DNA from: JAHZMA01 sp965205905
GTDB lineage: Bacteria > Pseudomonadota > Alphaproteobacteria > JABAAW01 > JAHZMA01
Length of the DNA stretch: 64,000 nucleotides
Assembly: GCA_965205905.1 (NCBI GenBank)
Contig: CBDBHZ010000001.1
Span: forward strand, 62,001 to 126,000
Direction: 5' to 3'
Below the pieces are notes generated by a model that saw only the letters and a program-made list of their open reading frames with translations, was not told the DNA's origin and did no database searches. Below, piece by piece: positions 26,801 to 35,159 of the stretch. Made by a program: the position numbers and the translations under genes. Numbering within the stretch: position 1 is the first letter of the stretch; each line of letters begins with the position of its first letter.

Positions 26801-27917
26801 CGGTTGGTGCACCACTTGTTGCCACTTGTAGAATGCTGGTATCAACAGGTGGGTCAGTAACAACAGGAGGCGGTGTAATAACAACAGGTGGGTTAATAAT
26901 AACATCAGGCTTTGTCTCAGCCAAACCAAACATGCCGATATAAGAGGCATCGTCATCATTCCGCATGGCAAATGTGCCACCTAATTCTGTGGCTTGCTTA
27001 TCATTATTACGCGCACTGTAAAAACGCGCATCAATGAAACCCGACATGGTATTGACATCAACAGTGCCACTGATATTATTGACGCCCGCTTCATAGATTA
27101 ATGTGCTGTTAAAATCAAGGTAAGCCAACACCTCATCATCAGCATTTTTTGTGTTGCTTGTATCCAGTTTGATGCTACGGGTAGCGAAATCAACATTAGC
27201 GGTAACGCCAAATGTGGTGAAATGCACATCACGATTCACGGCATCATATTTACCCTTGCCCGCGCCCATAAATGTAATATCTGCGCCTGTTTTAGGGATA
27301 CCAACACCATAGGTTTCAATGCCCGTCATCATATAGCCATGCTCATTATCGGTTGGCAAACCTTCAGCAACTATTTTATTTAACTGCCATTCTACAGATA
27401 TCATACTACTAAGATAAATACCGAAAGGCGTGTTGTTGATGGTAATTGTGCCGCTTTCAATATCGCCTGCACCTTTTATCGCATCATCGCTGGCAATGTA
27501 TATTTCAACACCAAAAATGCTATCATCAAAAGGAAGGTTGAAAGCACTATATTTCTGGTTACCGACATGAATTGTTGCTTCAGAAATGCCGATAAAATTA
27601 GCATCATCATAATAATGTACAGCAAAAACAGGGTCGATGAATGCTGATATGATATTACCGCTAGCCTCTTTATTTTGTTGCACTGCCAGTGCGGGCAAAA
27701 CATGGTCACGAATTCCAGCGGAGGCATCACCAAACGCTATGGTTGGTGTATCAGATGTTGGCACATGATAAATGCCATATTTATCGATAGTGGTAAGCGG
27801 GCCATCAGGCTCAATCGTTTCGTCTTCAATAGTCGGGTCTTCTGTTGAAATGGTGCAACCGCTTAAAAAACTGGAAAACATCAATAATGTAATGAGTGAA
27901 AGAAAAAGCTGTTTCAT
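23883..27917 (-). CDS. TbpB-like lipoprotein with four barrels
   Basis: 1344 residues. The signal peptide MKQLFLSLITLLMFSSFLSGC ends in an LSGC lipobox. Four barrels of about 300-340 residues close with ARFYSARNNDKQATELGGTF, ARYYTTQYQNLELGGTF, ARFYSVAGDPLELGGTF and ARFYRQIG...ATELGGTF, each followed by F.M.N....YIGAF/MF. The barrels open with LPALAVQQ or ALAVQQNDDDG and share an EHGYM[MI][TA]G.E strand. Proline-rich linkers (INPPVVITPPPVVTDPP after barrel 1; TPPPPP before barrel 4) separate modules. There are no paired cysteines, and the subfamily is distinct from the 2025-aa protein. The gene is convergent with DUF4167, 28 bases apart. Predicted surface-exposed; ligand unknown. Confidence 0.85.
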   Translation of the reverse strand: MKQLFLSLITLLMFSSFLSGCTISTEDPTIEDETIEPDGPLTTIDKYGIYHVPTSDTPTIAFGDASAGIRDHVLPALAVQQNKEASGNIISAFIDPVFAVHYYDDANFIGISEATIHVGNQKYSAFNLPFDDSIFGVEIYIASDDAIKGAGDIESGTITINNTPFGIYLSSMISVEWQLNKIVAEGLPTDNEHGYMMTGIETYGVGIPKTGADITFMGAGKGKYDAVNRDVHFTTFGVTANVDFATRSIKLDTSNTKNADDEVLAYLDFNSTLIYEAGVNNISGTVDVNTMSGFIDARFYSARNNDKQATELGGTFAMRNDDDASYIGMFGLAETKPDVIINPPVVITPPPVVTDPPVDTSILQVATSGAPTAINKTHSIFISTALTNDRSHTESLTLSALAVQQNDDDGSKTLSNIISPILALTFDGSDDSIDDVTLYAGNNQYLATNLLNINREGFHGDISNASDYDSAKITIDRKSFFNFDVRTKFEYDDILYVEWELTKDAQTEDGVTISEAKTEHGYMIAGNEANKAQMNNALGKPTFTGFGKGRYDANGVIYFPEFEVTAKVNFPSNSIELITSDTSAMKDGNKVDLSYLNFTSTLTHEEGVNNIGGIVSSNGMAGNVDARYYTTQYQNLELGGTFAMRNNTSSYIGAFATSGSHHGIQQSLVTLPGVFTPRGDGTSPVANGIRNITTIWEPATDTLSFPFDTAASIALGGGLSEHTMKALAVQQNDDDGDKTVSNILSPILGLTFGDGNGGYAIYDVTLYVGASQYEVPELSDENADFTLREGFMGAITNTPSYDTATVIVDRLTIIDAERTTNFEYNNLVYAQWTLIKTAKTEHGYMIAGNETGTAQLSAQNGTAIFNGYGKGRYDNNGDIYLPEFNLTATIDFDSYNIALTTRNTSAVKDGNAVALPQLNFTSALTYKAGVNDINGNTGINGMVGIVDARFYSVAGDPLELGGTFAMRNNQGLSYIGAFGASATYYNPTDTRGNSFTPPPPPVDYHISTIQTTDAPALDSGNLLANLDAFESTYNSGNNNTTYDYIYAALAVQQDYHASYSRDSETDAWGSPDSETNVIAKIAESVISMNYKSPGKGGMRPVFYIGGNEYDVQNFSNGEKVGEVTISEAFKYIKKYDSDSNVAIKAEITGTEIYDSARFVIDFEPFGLLLYHSIYVEWGLVSERGNSGTSDTETTQHGYMVTGNEMRGQDIPTENTGNFTGGGNGRYADTGTITSTKFGVTANVDFENRNITFTASDTKNISDDVPLTNLDFTSTLTYDAGTNNIKGNVSVDNMAGTMDARFYRQIGYGNVNIPIDSGRATELGGTFSMKNGDKSYIGAFITSNK

Positions 27918-28038
27918 AATCTAAAACCTTGTAAAATAACAATATGCAAATCATGCAATATATACGCCATGCAATGTTTTACCCTAGCATGTTTCTGGCA
28001 AGAGTGCAATATTATATGGAGCGGACGGACATTAATTC

Positions 28039-28067
28039 TTGACTATGTTTGTTCATCACGATACAAT
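28039..28067 (+). promoter_or_regulatory. toxin-antitoxin promoter, copy 1
   Basis: TTGACT (28039-28044), 17 bases, TACAAT (28062-28067), followed by an AATAAATTCATTATT near-palindrome that could be the autoregulatory operator. The whole block is conserved upstream of the second TA copy. Confidence 0.7.
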
Positions 28068-28100
28068 AAATTCATTATTTAACCATTAAGGATATATATC

Positions 28101-28286
28101 ATGGGAAGACTTCAACAACCAATCGCCGATAATACCAGTCAGGAAAGTTATGAAGAGCCTGATGAGATTGATAAATTCCTTGCCGAAGAAGCACTTAAAA
28201 TTCTTGAAACGAATGATAAATGGTTCACCCATAATGACGTAATGAAAGAATTAGGTCCAGAATTTTATGAGAAATATAAAATCTGA
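28101..28286 (+). CDS. type II antitoxin, copy 1
   Basis: 61 residues: an acidic, presumably flexible N-terminal part (MGRLQQPIADNTSQ, YEEPDEIDKFLAEEALKIL) and a C-terminal VMKELGPEFYEKYKI. Its size, acidity and position three bases before a RelE/ParE-like gene identify it as the antitoxin; the DNA-binding fold is not recognisable. It is 80% or so identical by eye to the product at 49753, differing mainly in the middle (DKFLAEEALKILETNDKWF versus DLALIKLADEVMATNTEWT). It should neutralise the toxin and repress the shared promoter, as usual for type II systems. Confidence 0.75.
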   Translation: MGRLQQPIADNTSQESYEEPDEIDKFLAEEALKILETNDKWFTHNDVMKELGPEFYEKYKI

Positions 28287-28289
28287 TAG

Positions 28290-28586
28290 ATGACCGAGAT
28301 TATTTACTCAAATGATGCTAGAAAATCATTAAAGAAAATTCTACAAAACCATCAAAACAAGATTGCCAAAGCCATTGAGGTTGATTTGAAAACAAACCCT
28401 CTGCAAAATAGTATTTTGAGCGGTTACCAGAATTTAAGAAGCCATAAAAATAAAGTTGCACCCTACCGAATCATTTATAGAATCAGCAACAATCAAGAAA
28501 TTGAGATTCTAAATATCGTGCTTATCGGGCATCGCAAAAATGTCTATGATAAATTAAAGCGGATCAAACATAGTGATGAATCTTAA
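28290..28586 (+). CDS. RelE/ParE superfamily toxin, copy 1
   Basis: 98 residues, the usual size. The RelE/ParE plan is present: an initial strand (TEIIYSNDARKSLKK), two helices with K-A-I-E-V-D-L-K-T-N-P-L, then N-LRSHKNKVAPYRIIYRIS, EIEILNIVLIGHRKNVYDKLKR. The RIIYRI and LIGHRKNVY strands carry the positively charged residues expected at the mRNA- or gyrase-facing site. Which target it has cannot be read from sequence; RelE-type ribosome-dependent mRNA cleavage is the more likely. It follows the antitoxin by three bases. A repeat element starts 14 bases after the stop. Confidence 0.8.
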   Translation: MTEIIYSNDARKSLKKILQNHQNKIAKAIEVDLKTNPLQNSILSGYQNLRSHKNKVAPYRIIYRISNNQEIEILNIVLIGHRKNVYDKLKRIKHSDES

Positions 28587-28599
28587 TTCATTCTCTCAC

Positions 28600-28722
28600 T
28601 CCGCAAAGCCCCCCATATATATTAATGTAGCGGTAGGGGGTATGGGGGGCGTCATCGCGTGGCGGTTGTCCTACGGACATAACCGCCAAAGCGTATGTCG
28701 CAAAGCCCCCCATATATTAATG
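28600..28722. repeat. palindromic repeat with flanking direct module, copy 3
   Basis: CGCAAAGCCCCCC-ATATATATTAATG (28602-28627) is repeated as CGCAAAGCCCCCC-ATATATTAATG (28699-28722). Between them is a perfect-core hairpin TGGCGGTT-GTCC-TAC-GGAC-ATAACCGCCA. The last module supplies the stop codon of the minus-strand enzyme gene at 28717. Confidence 0.8.
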
Positions 28723-30627
28723 ATTTTGATAATCGCTAACACTTTTACACATAAAAGCGTAAAGCCCTTCGCCCTTATGCTCCACCACATCGCGGATACA
28801 TTCATCAATATTATTCAGCCCTGCCGATGAACGCGTGCTTAAAATCTGTATCTTGCTATAGCCTGCTTGTTCCAGATTTTGGCTAATATTCTGCAATAAT
28901 TGCGCTAATTTATCGATATTATTATCACGCCAATGCTGTTGCAAAAATTCCGAGCCTTCGGGGAATAAATGCAAGCCATCATCAATCTGTTTCAGATGCA
29001 CCACGCGTTCCGCCACTTCTTGCAATTTTTCGTAACTGCCAATCGCCGCCACCGCATCACGAATATCAAGCAGATGCTTGCCATCTTCCGAGACATGACG
29101 CTTATTAATAGGCGTTGGTGCTTGGGCATAATGGGGCAGGGTGGGCGGTATCTGTGGCTGATTCTGCTTTTTAGAGCATGAAACCACATGCGCGATGCCA
29201 TCTTTCAGCAAAGCGGCAGAAATCATTTGCCGAATCGTTGGTTTGCGAATCCCCGCTTGCTTTAAGGCTTCTTTCATTTCGGGCAAAGCGGGAGCGCGCT
29301 CGGTTGCTGAAATATAGGGCGCGGTGCGTTTCATCCCCTCTTGCTTCAAGGCTTGTGCTTGCAAAATGCGGTTAACACTTTCAGGCAATTTGCCATGATG
29401 CCCACATAAAAAATTGATAATGCCGGGGTATAGAGTATCAAAACGGTCTTTGCCGCTTAGCTCATTATAAAGGCTAATCGCCGCCTGCCCTGTGGTATTG
29501 GCAGCATAGGGGGTAACTTGCGTTAAATCGCCCAAATCTTCCAATATTTCTTCTTGCATGTTATAGATAGCGATTTGAATTGCGTTCCAATCGGCTGTTT
29601 TGCCGTCTTTGCTTAATAACCGTTGCAGATTTTCCACCAATCCGGGAATAGATTTTAGGGTAGAGGTAGCACCACCGGGCGCGCGGGCTTTTTGCATCGC
29701 CGCCAATAATGGCGCGTTATATTGTGATTCAAAATCGCGGTATAAGAATCGCAAGGCAAACAGTGATTTCTTGCTCTCTCTAATCGCATCTATATTCAAT
29801 TTAGGTTGGGCATCGCGAACCTGTTCAGATGGGTGATGCTTAATCAGTTCTAGCATTTTCAACATGCTAGGATGCGCGGTTGAGCCAGCCAGCGATGGGT
29901 GCTGCACATCAACACAAATCGGTTTACCGCGTTTCACCGCCTGTTCAATCGCCATCATATAGCATAAAGCCGCCCGCCCATAAGTGCCATGCACATGCAC
30001 GGTGATGGGTTGTTCGGGCAGTGCTTCTAGTAATTTTGCGGTTAGCTCGCCAACAAATTCGGGGTTAATCGCGCCACTTGCCGATTTTAGGTAAAACCCC
30101 TGATGCCCGATGGCGATAAGTTCATGCGCGAATAAAAGGCAATTATCAATGGTGATATTGATATTATCTTCGATGCAAATCGTGCCTTGCGCTTTGATAT
30201 TATAGCCTTGCGCTTGTGCCACTTTCACTGCTTTTGCCACACCTAGCAAGCAATGCGGGTCGTTCATACCGTGAAAATTTTGCAAGATATTCATGCCCAT
30301 TTTGGCATATTCTAATATCATTGCCTCAATCAAATCGTAGGGTTGTGGTTCGTAGCCAAATAGGAAATCACCGCGAATCAATGCCGATTGCGTGATGCCA
30401 TGCCCCTTAAAATGGCTGAGTAATTTTTCAATCTCGTGCCATTCATTGCGCCCTTTTTTGGCAAAAATATCAAAAAAAGTGCCGCCGCCTGTTTGAATGG
30501 AAGAACAGCCGATAGAATGCGCGGTTGGGTAAGCGTTTAAGATTTCATCAGCTGATGGGTTGGTGCCAAACAAAGATTGAATGCCATCGCGTAACACATC
30601 TTGAAACATAATCAGTGGCTGGGTCAT
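28717..30627 (-). CDS. carboxyltransferase-type DRE-TIM enzyme (pyruvate carboxylase/oxaloacetate decarboxylase alpha-like)
   Basis: About 636 residues. The N-terminal TIM barrel has the family entry motif as DVLRDGIQSL, the metal-binding HVHGTYGRA pair, and APGGATSTL where OadA and transcarboxylase 5S have MPGGxxTNL. A PYC_OADA-like helical domain follows (EEILEDLGDLTQVTPYAANTTGQ). There is no biotinyl domain. A C-terminal extension of about 170 residues has no recognised domain. The start at 30627 has GGGAG six bases upstream; the ATG at 30633 is too close to it. It is the last gene of the C1 operon, 103 bases behind the MetF-like gene. The substrate is unknown; transfer or lysis of a carboxyl or acyl group is expected from the family. 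Confidence 0.65.
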   Translation of the reverse strand: MTQPLIMFQDVLRDGIQSLFGTNPSADEILNAYPTAHSIGCSSIQTGGGTFFDIFAKKGRNEWHEIEKLLSHFKGHGITQSALIRGDFLFGYEPQPYDLIEAMILEYAKMGMNILQNFHGMNDPHCLLGVAKAVKVAQAQGYNIKAQGTICIEDNINITIDNCLLFAHELIAIGHQGFYLKSASGAINPEFVGELTAKLLEALPEQPITVHVHGTYGRAALCYMMAIEQAVKRGKPICVDVQHPSLAGSTAHPSMLKMLELIKHHPSEQVRDAQPKLNIDAIRESKKSLFALRFLYRDFESQYNAPLLAAMQKARAPGGATSTLKSIPGLVENLQRLLSKDGKTADWNAIQIAIYNMQEEILEDLGDLTQVTPYAANTTGQAAISLYNELSGKDRFDTLYPGIINFLCGHHGKLPESVNRILQAQALKQEGMKRTAPYISATERAPALPEMKEALKQAGIRKPTIRQMISAALLKDGIAHVVSCSKKQNQPQIPPTLPHYAQAPTPINKRHVSEDGKHLLDIRDAVAAIGSYEKLQEVAERVVHLKQIDDGLHLFPEGSEFLQQHWRDNNIDKLAQLLQNISQNLEQAGYSKIQILSTRSSAGLNNIDECIRDVVEHKGEGLYAFMCKSVSDYQNH

Positions 30628-30735
30628 TGCCATCTCCCTTTATTTTAAGTGACTATCAAAATAAAACAATGACATATTAAAGATAAATTTGCAAATGATT
30701 TTTGCAAATTATTTGCCAGATATTTTCCAAATACT

Positions 30736-31584
30736 TTATTGCAACTGTAACCGCATCCAATCGGCGGTTTTTTGCAAGCCCCCAAGTGGAAAAATATGAA
30801 TGCCATTAATTAATGTTTCAGAATCAGTTTCTATATGTTGCGCCAGTGCCTTCACCAAATCATCGGGCGGAAAGGGCGACATAATCTTGGTCAAATCTTT
30901 GGCGCGTTTGCTAATCACCTGCATAGAATTGCCAATGCCGCACTCAATCGCGTATTTCAGCAAGGTTTTGATAGTGGCAACCCCCGCAACACCAATCTTA
31001 ACAGGCAGATTAATGCCACTATCCTGTAACTGCTGTTGCCATGCAATTAACGGTTCGGCTTCGAAACAAAATTGCGTGGCGATATAGATTGCAAGCCCGT
31101 TTTTATTGCCATAGGCTGATTTTAATTGTAAGGCTTTGATGGCGTCGGTATCAGAAAAATCGGGGCTGCCTTCGGGGTGCCCCGCAATGCCAAGTTTTTG
31201 AAAGCCATATTGCTGAAATAAATCAGTTTCTAGCACATCGATGCTCGCCGTAAAATCGCCTAACGGCTTTGGCACAGCACCGCCTATCAGTAATGCTTCA
31301 CTAATATCAATCGCTTGTAATTGTTGCAACGCCTGTTCTAACATTTGCTTTGATGCCAGTGAACGCGCGGCAATATGCGGAATCGGTATCATATTTTGTT
31401 GCTTCAGGGTGATAGCGGTTTGCACCGTATCAGCAAAATCACTGCCCGGTAAAAACGTGATATAGATACGCGTTTGTTCGGGCAGATGGGTGCGAAAATC
31501 GCCGATTTTAAGCGCGCCTGCAGGTGTGGTTTCTACCGATGCTTGGCGTATTAATTGGGTGAATTTGGGTGATATTTGATTCAT
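30736..31584 (-). CDS. methylenetetrahydrofolate reductase (MetF-like)
   Basis: 282 residues. The TIM-barrel plan of MetF is visible: E-T-T-P early, ITFLPGSDFADTVQTAITLKQQNMIPIPHIAARS (about 42-75), LLIGGAVPKPLGDF (98-111), KLGIAGHPEGSPDF (130-143), IATQFCFEAEPLIAW (168-182) and KIGVAGVATIKTLLKYA (196-212). Family members bind FAD and interconvert methylene- and methyl-tetrahydrofolate. In this operon the enzyme probably oxidises methyl-THF delivered by the neighbouring methyltransferase, feeding C1 oxidation, rather than serving methionine synthesis (inference). It lies 14 bases downstream of the RACo-like gene. Confidence 0.8.
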   Translation of the reverse strand: MNQISPKFTQLIRQASVETTPAGALKIGDFRTHLPEQTRIYITFLPGSDFADTVQTAITLKQQNMIPIPHIAARSLASKQMLEQALQQLQAIDISEALLIGGAVPKPLGDFTASIDVLETDLFQQYGFQKLGIAGHPEGSPDFSDTDAIKALQLKSAYGNKNGLAIYIATQFCFEAEPLIAWQQQLQDSGINLPVKIGVAGVATIKTLLKYAIECGIGNSMQVISKRAKDLTKIMSPFPPDDLVKALAQHIETDSETLINGIHIFPLGGLQKTADWMRLQLQ

Positions 31585-31598
31585 GTTTTTACCTTATG

Positions 31599-33650
31599 TT
31601 ATGCCGTATTATAACGTTGGCGTGCGGGACGGTTACGGTTGGTACGACTGGTTTGATTTGTGGTTGCGCGTGGCAATGTAACTGTTTGCGCTAATTTCTG
31701 ATAGGGGTCATCACTATTGGGAATGCCCATCGCGCTGACAAAATATTTTTGGAAATCAGGGTCAAGCGCGGTTTCAATTTTTTCAACCAGTGGAATCCGA
31801 TGCTCAATCTCAATGCGGGCATCTTTACTGGTGAGTGCCATTAATGCCCCCGTGCCAGCAGCATTACCAGCTGATGATACATCGGCAACAGCGCAATCGG
31901 GTAACATGCCTAATATCAGCGCGTATTTCGGGTCGATGTGTGAGCCGAATGCACCTGCCAAAATCACGCGGTCAAGCTGCGTAATGCCTACCTTATCCAT
32001 CAATAATCTGGCACTGGCATACAGCGCACCTTTGGCAAGCTGAATTGCCCGCACATCATTTTGGGTGATGAAGATTCGGTAATTTTCGTTTTCATGCAAC
32101 AGATAATCAAATGTGCGTTCATTCGCCACAATCCGCGGGGTTCGTTCGGCAAGCCTGCCATCAATAATGCCCGTTGGCGTTATCACGCCCGCCAGATAAA
32201 GTTCAACAATCACTTCGATAATACCAGACCCGCAAATGCCAGTAATGCCAATATCAGAATCCGCAAATGCCTGTTCATCTGACCAAGCATCAATGCCAAT
32301 CACTTTAATCAAAGGTTCTAACGTTTCGGGGTTGATACGCACATTTTCAATCGCGCCACTTGCCGCCCGTTGCCCCGATGAAATTTGCGCGCCTTCAAGT
32401 GCAGGACCAGTAGGGGACGAGCAAGAAAGCAGTCTTTTACCGCCATCATCACCTTTGTAACTTAATGTGAGTTCAGCATTGGTGCCAACATCAACAATCA
32501 GCACATTATCATCATCAAGCCATGGCTTTAATGCCAGCATCACGGCGGCGGCATCTGCCCCCACATGCCCCGCAGCGCAAGGCAAAATATAGGCATCGGC
32601 ACATTCATGCAGTTGCAATTTCAACGCTTGTGCAGGGATATTAATCGCCTGCCCAGTGGCAAGCGCAAATGGCGCATTGCCCAACTCAACAGGTGAGATA
32701 TTGAGCAAAATATGGTGCATCACGGGGTTACACACAATGGCAATATCAATAATCTCTTTGGTGGTAATATCATGTTCGGCACATAATTCGCGTATCAATT
32801 CATTAAGGGTGCGGCGCACCGATTGCGACATTTGTTGCGTGCCTGTTTCAGTCATCATCGCGTAAGAAACACGGCTCATCAAATCCTCACCAAAGCGGAT
32901 TTGCGGATTCATTCTGCCCGCACTTTCAATCAACTGCCCCGAAACCAAATCGGCAAGCATCGCAGAGATGGTGGTAGAGCCCAAATCAACTGCAATCCCA
33001 TAGAGGCTAGATTTACCGGGCGCCCATATCCCGATAATCACATCATTTTTTACCGCAACCGTGATGCGCCAATCATTCTTGCGGAGTAATTTTTGCAATT
33101 CGCGCAATAATAACGGGTTAAGATGGCTGATGGTAATCTCGTGTTGTGCTTGCATCGCCTGCATCAACCGCTCGCTATCACCCGTTTGGCTGTGCATATT
33201 TGCCTCTTCAACCGTTACATCATAAAGCTCAATCATCGGCTGCATATTTTTGGAATAGTCAGTATCGGTTTTTTTGCTAATCACTTGTTGATAGGCTTGA
33301 CTTTCATGTGGCACATCAACCACCAAATCACCTTTGATGATACCGCAACATGCCAACCGCCGATTCTGCCCTAAACCATTGCGCTTATGGTAGCGTTCTT
33401 CACTGCCCGATAATACCGATATATTTTCAGGCGTGGCAGTCATTTCTAATTTAGGAAACTCACCGAATGAATATTCAACTTGGCACCGACCACATCTGGC
33501 ATTGCCACTGCAATTACTATCCAAATCCACATCTAGCATACGGGCGGCTTGCAATACCGATATGCCTTTTGGCACAATGCCCCGTTGCCCTGACGGCATA
33601 AAGGCGATAAAGGCTTTATCGGGATTATCGTTAACATATTCTTCACTCAT
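31599..33650 (-). CDS. RACo/RamA-like ASKHA protein with N-terminal 2Fe-2S domain (corrinoid reductive activase)
   Basis: 683 residues. The N-terminal ferredoxin-like domain has the 2Fe-2S pattern C-SGNAR-C-GR-C (about residues 43-51) and a fourth Cys in RLACCG near residue 99. A linker leads into the DUF4445/ASKHA ATPase domain: GIAVDLGSTTISAML (phosphate 1), NPQIRFGEDLMSRVSYAM, NVLIVDVGTNAELTL (phosphate 2), SPTGPALEGAQISSG, GSGIIEVIVELYLAG and VILAGAFGSHIDPKYA. Proteins of this type use ATP to re-reduce inactive Co(II) corrinoid proteins. The C-terminal tail is basic and low-complexity. Its start overlaps the stop of the upstream DNA methyltransferase gene by an ATGA. Confidence 0.85.
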   Translation of the reverse strand: MSEEYVNDNPDKAFIAFMPSGQRGIVPKGISVLQAARMLDVDLDSNCSGNARCGRCQVEYSFGEFPKLEMTATPENISVLSGSEERYHKRNGLGQNRRLACCGIIKGDLVVDVPHESQAYQQVISKKTDTDYSKNMQPMIELYDVTVEEANMHSQTGDSERLMQAMQAQHEITISHLNPLLLRELQKLLRKNDWRITVAVKNDVIIGIWAPGKSSLYGIAVDLGSTTISAMLADLVSGQLIESAGRMNPQIRFGEDLMSRVSYAMMTETGTQQMSQSVRRTLNELIRELCAEHDITTKEIIDIAIVCNPVMHHILLNISPVELGNAPFALATGQAINIPAQALKLQLHECADAYILPCAAGHVGADAAAVMLALKPWLDDDNVLIVDVGTNAELTLSYKGDDGGKRLLSCSSPTGPALEGAQISSGQRAASGAIENVRINPETLEPLIKVIGIDAWSDEQAFADSDIGITGICGSGIIEVIVELYLAGVITPTGIIDGRLAERTPRIVANERTFDYLLHENENYRIFITQNDVRAIQLAKGALYASARLLMDKVGITQLDRVILAGAFGSHIDPKYALILGMLPDCAVADVSSAGNAAGTGALMALTSKDARIEIEHRIPLVEKIETALDPDFQKYFVSAMGIPNSDDPYQKLAQTVTLPRATTNQTSRTNRNRPARQRYNTA

Positions 33651-35098
33651 ATTTTTTGCCTTTCGCCAGTGTTACTATAAGCCTCAATATCGGCTTTGAT
33701 ATTCTCTAATTCACCACTCACCCATTCATGCTTATTGTTATATTTTTCATGGATATATTTTTCTATATCACGAAAATCTGGTGTTAGAAAGGAAAATTCT
33801 AATTTATAGGCACGGTTAGGGTCGCTGGTTTGATAGCTATTGAGGCGGTTGTTGATATTTTTAGCAATGCCAACCTTATATTCATCAGGATAATTTTGAT
33901 GTGAGATGATATAGACATATTTCTTTTCGCGCTCATCAGCATTAATATCGGTGCGTTTGGGCGGTGTGGTGTGGTAGCTAACATCGCCAAACAGATAGCC
34001 GATTTCTTTTTCCAGCCTTATCTGCACCAATTCATAGGCTTTATGGGATACATCAATCCCCACCCATTGCCGTTTCAATTTTTCTGCCGCCACGCATGTT
34101 GTGGCACAACCGCAAAAAGGGTCTAGCACAATATCGCCTTCTTCGCTTGATGCTTTGATGATGCGTTCAAGCAAGGCAAGTGGCTTTTGTGTGGGGTAGC
34201 CAGTTGCCTCATCATTGTTGCTGATACGGGCAATATCCGTCCAATTATTATCTAACGGCTCGCCATCATAATCATCTAAATATTTTCTGCGCTCAATTTT
34301 TTTGCCATCATCACTGATAACGATATTACCTTTTTCATATTCTTCTTCTAGCCGTTGTTTGCTTAACCGCCAGCCCGATGGATGAGGGTTGGTGAAACCG
34401 CGCCATGTGTAACACAAATTCGGGCGCGCCCCCATATTTTTGGCACGAAATATAGGAATACCTGTATAATAAGCTTGCCCCTTTTCGTCAATCTTATCGA
34501 ATTTTTCGGTGATATTGTCTTGATTCCATCGGGTGGTTTGCAAATGATAATCATCACTTTTGCTATAAAACAAAATATTATCGGTATTATTGCCGAATTT
34601 CTTGCTCTTAAACTGACTGCCTTTACCGCGCCTATCATTGCGTTGCCAGATAATCTCGTTACGAAAATTTGTCTCATCAAAGATGCAATCCATTAGCAAT
34701 TTCAGATAATGCGACATGGTGGAATCGCAATGTAGATAGATGCACCCTGTTTGTTTCAAGATGCGGTAACATGCCATCAGGCGAATCGCCATATAAGCAA
34801 GATAGCAAAAATTGTAAGAAAACTTCCCCTCTAGGCTTTTGGTGGCATTCAGTAAAATATAGATTTTTTCTTGGTCTTGCTTAATGGTTTCTAGCCATTC
34901 TTCTTTTACATCTGCGGCGCGAAATATATCATCAAATGCCGCACCCTCTGCCGAACTTCCGATGGGGGCGGTAAATACCTTATTCTTGTTGAAAGGTGGG
35001 TCAAGATAGATGAGGTCGATAGAATCGCTATTGATGCCCTGTAATATATCGATATTATCACGGCAAAAAATCGTTCTATTGTTGATATTATCTTGCAT
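33647..35098 (-). CDS. beta-class DNA methyltransferase fused to a GIY-YIG (T5orf172/MUG113-like) domain
   Basis: 483 residues. Motif IV DPPF (LIYLDPPFNKNKVF, about residue 28) precedes motif I (DPFCGCATTCVAAEKL, about residue 320) with YPTQKPLALLERI before it: the beta order of N6-adenine/N4-cytosine methyltransferases. The region between (WQRNDRRGKGSQFK... YTWRGFTNPHPSGWRLS) should hold target recognition. Residues about 388-470 form a second domain (KYVYIISHQ...EYKVGIAKNINNRLNSYQT...IEKYIHEKYN...EWVSGEL) of the T5orf172 GIY-YIG type; here V-Y-I and K-V-G mark the GIY and YIG strands. It sits inside the C1 operon with its own promoter. It could be a solitary methyltransferase or a single-chain restriction-modification enzyme. 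Confidence 0.75.
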   Translation of the reverse strand: MQDNINNRTIFCRDNIDILQGINSDSIDLIYLDPPFNKNKVFTAPIGSSAEGAAFDDIFRAADVKEEWLETIKQDQEKIYILLNATKSLEGKFSYNFCYLAYMAIRLMACYRILKQTGCIYLHCDSTMSHYLKLLMDCIFDETNFRNEIIWQRNDRRGKGSQFKSKKFGNNTDNILFYSKSDDYHLQTTRWNQDNITEKFDKIDEKGQAYYTGIPIFRAKNMGARPNLCYTWRGFTNPHPSGWRLSKQRLEEEYEKGNIVISDDGKKIERRKYLDDYDGEPLDNNWTDIARISNNDEATGYPTQKPLALLERIIKASSEEGDIVLDPFCGCATTCVAAEKLKRQWVGIDVSHKAYELVQIRLEKEIGYLFGDVSYHTTPPKRTDINADEREKKYVYIISHQNYPDEYKVGIAKNINNRLNSYQTSDPNRAYKLEFSFLTPDFRDIEKYIHEKYNNKHEWVSGELENIKADIEAYSNTGERQKI

Positions 35099-35129
35099 CT
35101 GGCACCCTATTTAGAAAACTGACACTGTT

Positions 35130-35159
35130 ATTATAGTTTTATCATATATCACAATTCAA
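35130..35159 (-). promoter_or_regulatory. promoter of the DNA methyltransferase gene
   Basis: On the minus strand TTGAAT (35159-35154), 18 bases, TATAAT (35135-35130), about 31 bases before the ATG. An AGGGTG ribosome binding site follows. Its own promoter fits an inserted gene. Confidence 0.65.

Noticed and set aside
33647..35098. Complete restriction-modification operon
   Set aside because: No separate endonuclease or specificity subunit is present; neighbours are metabolic genes. Only the fused GIY-YIG domain could cut DNA.
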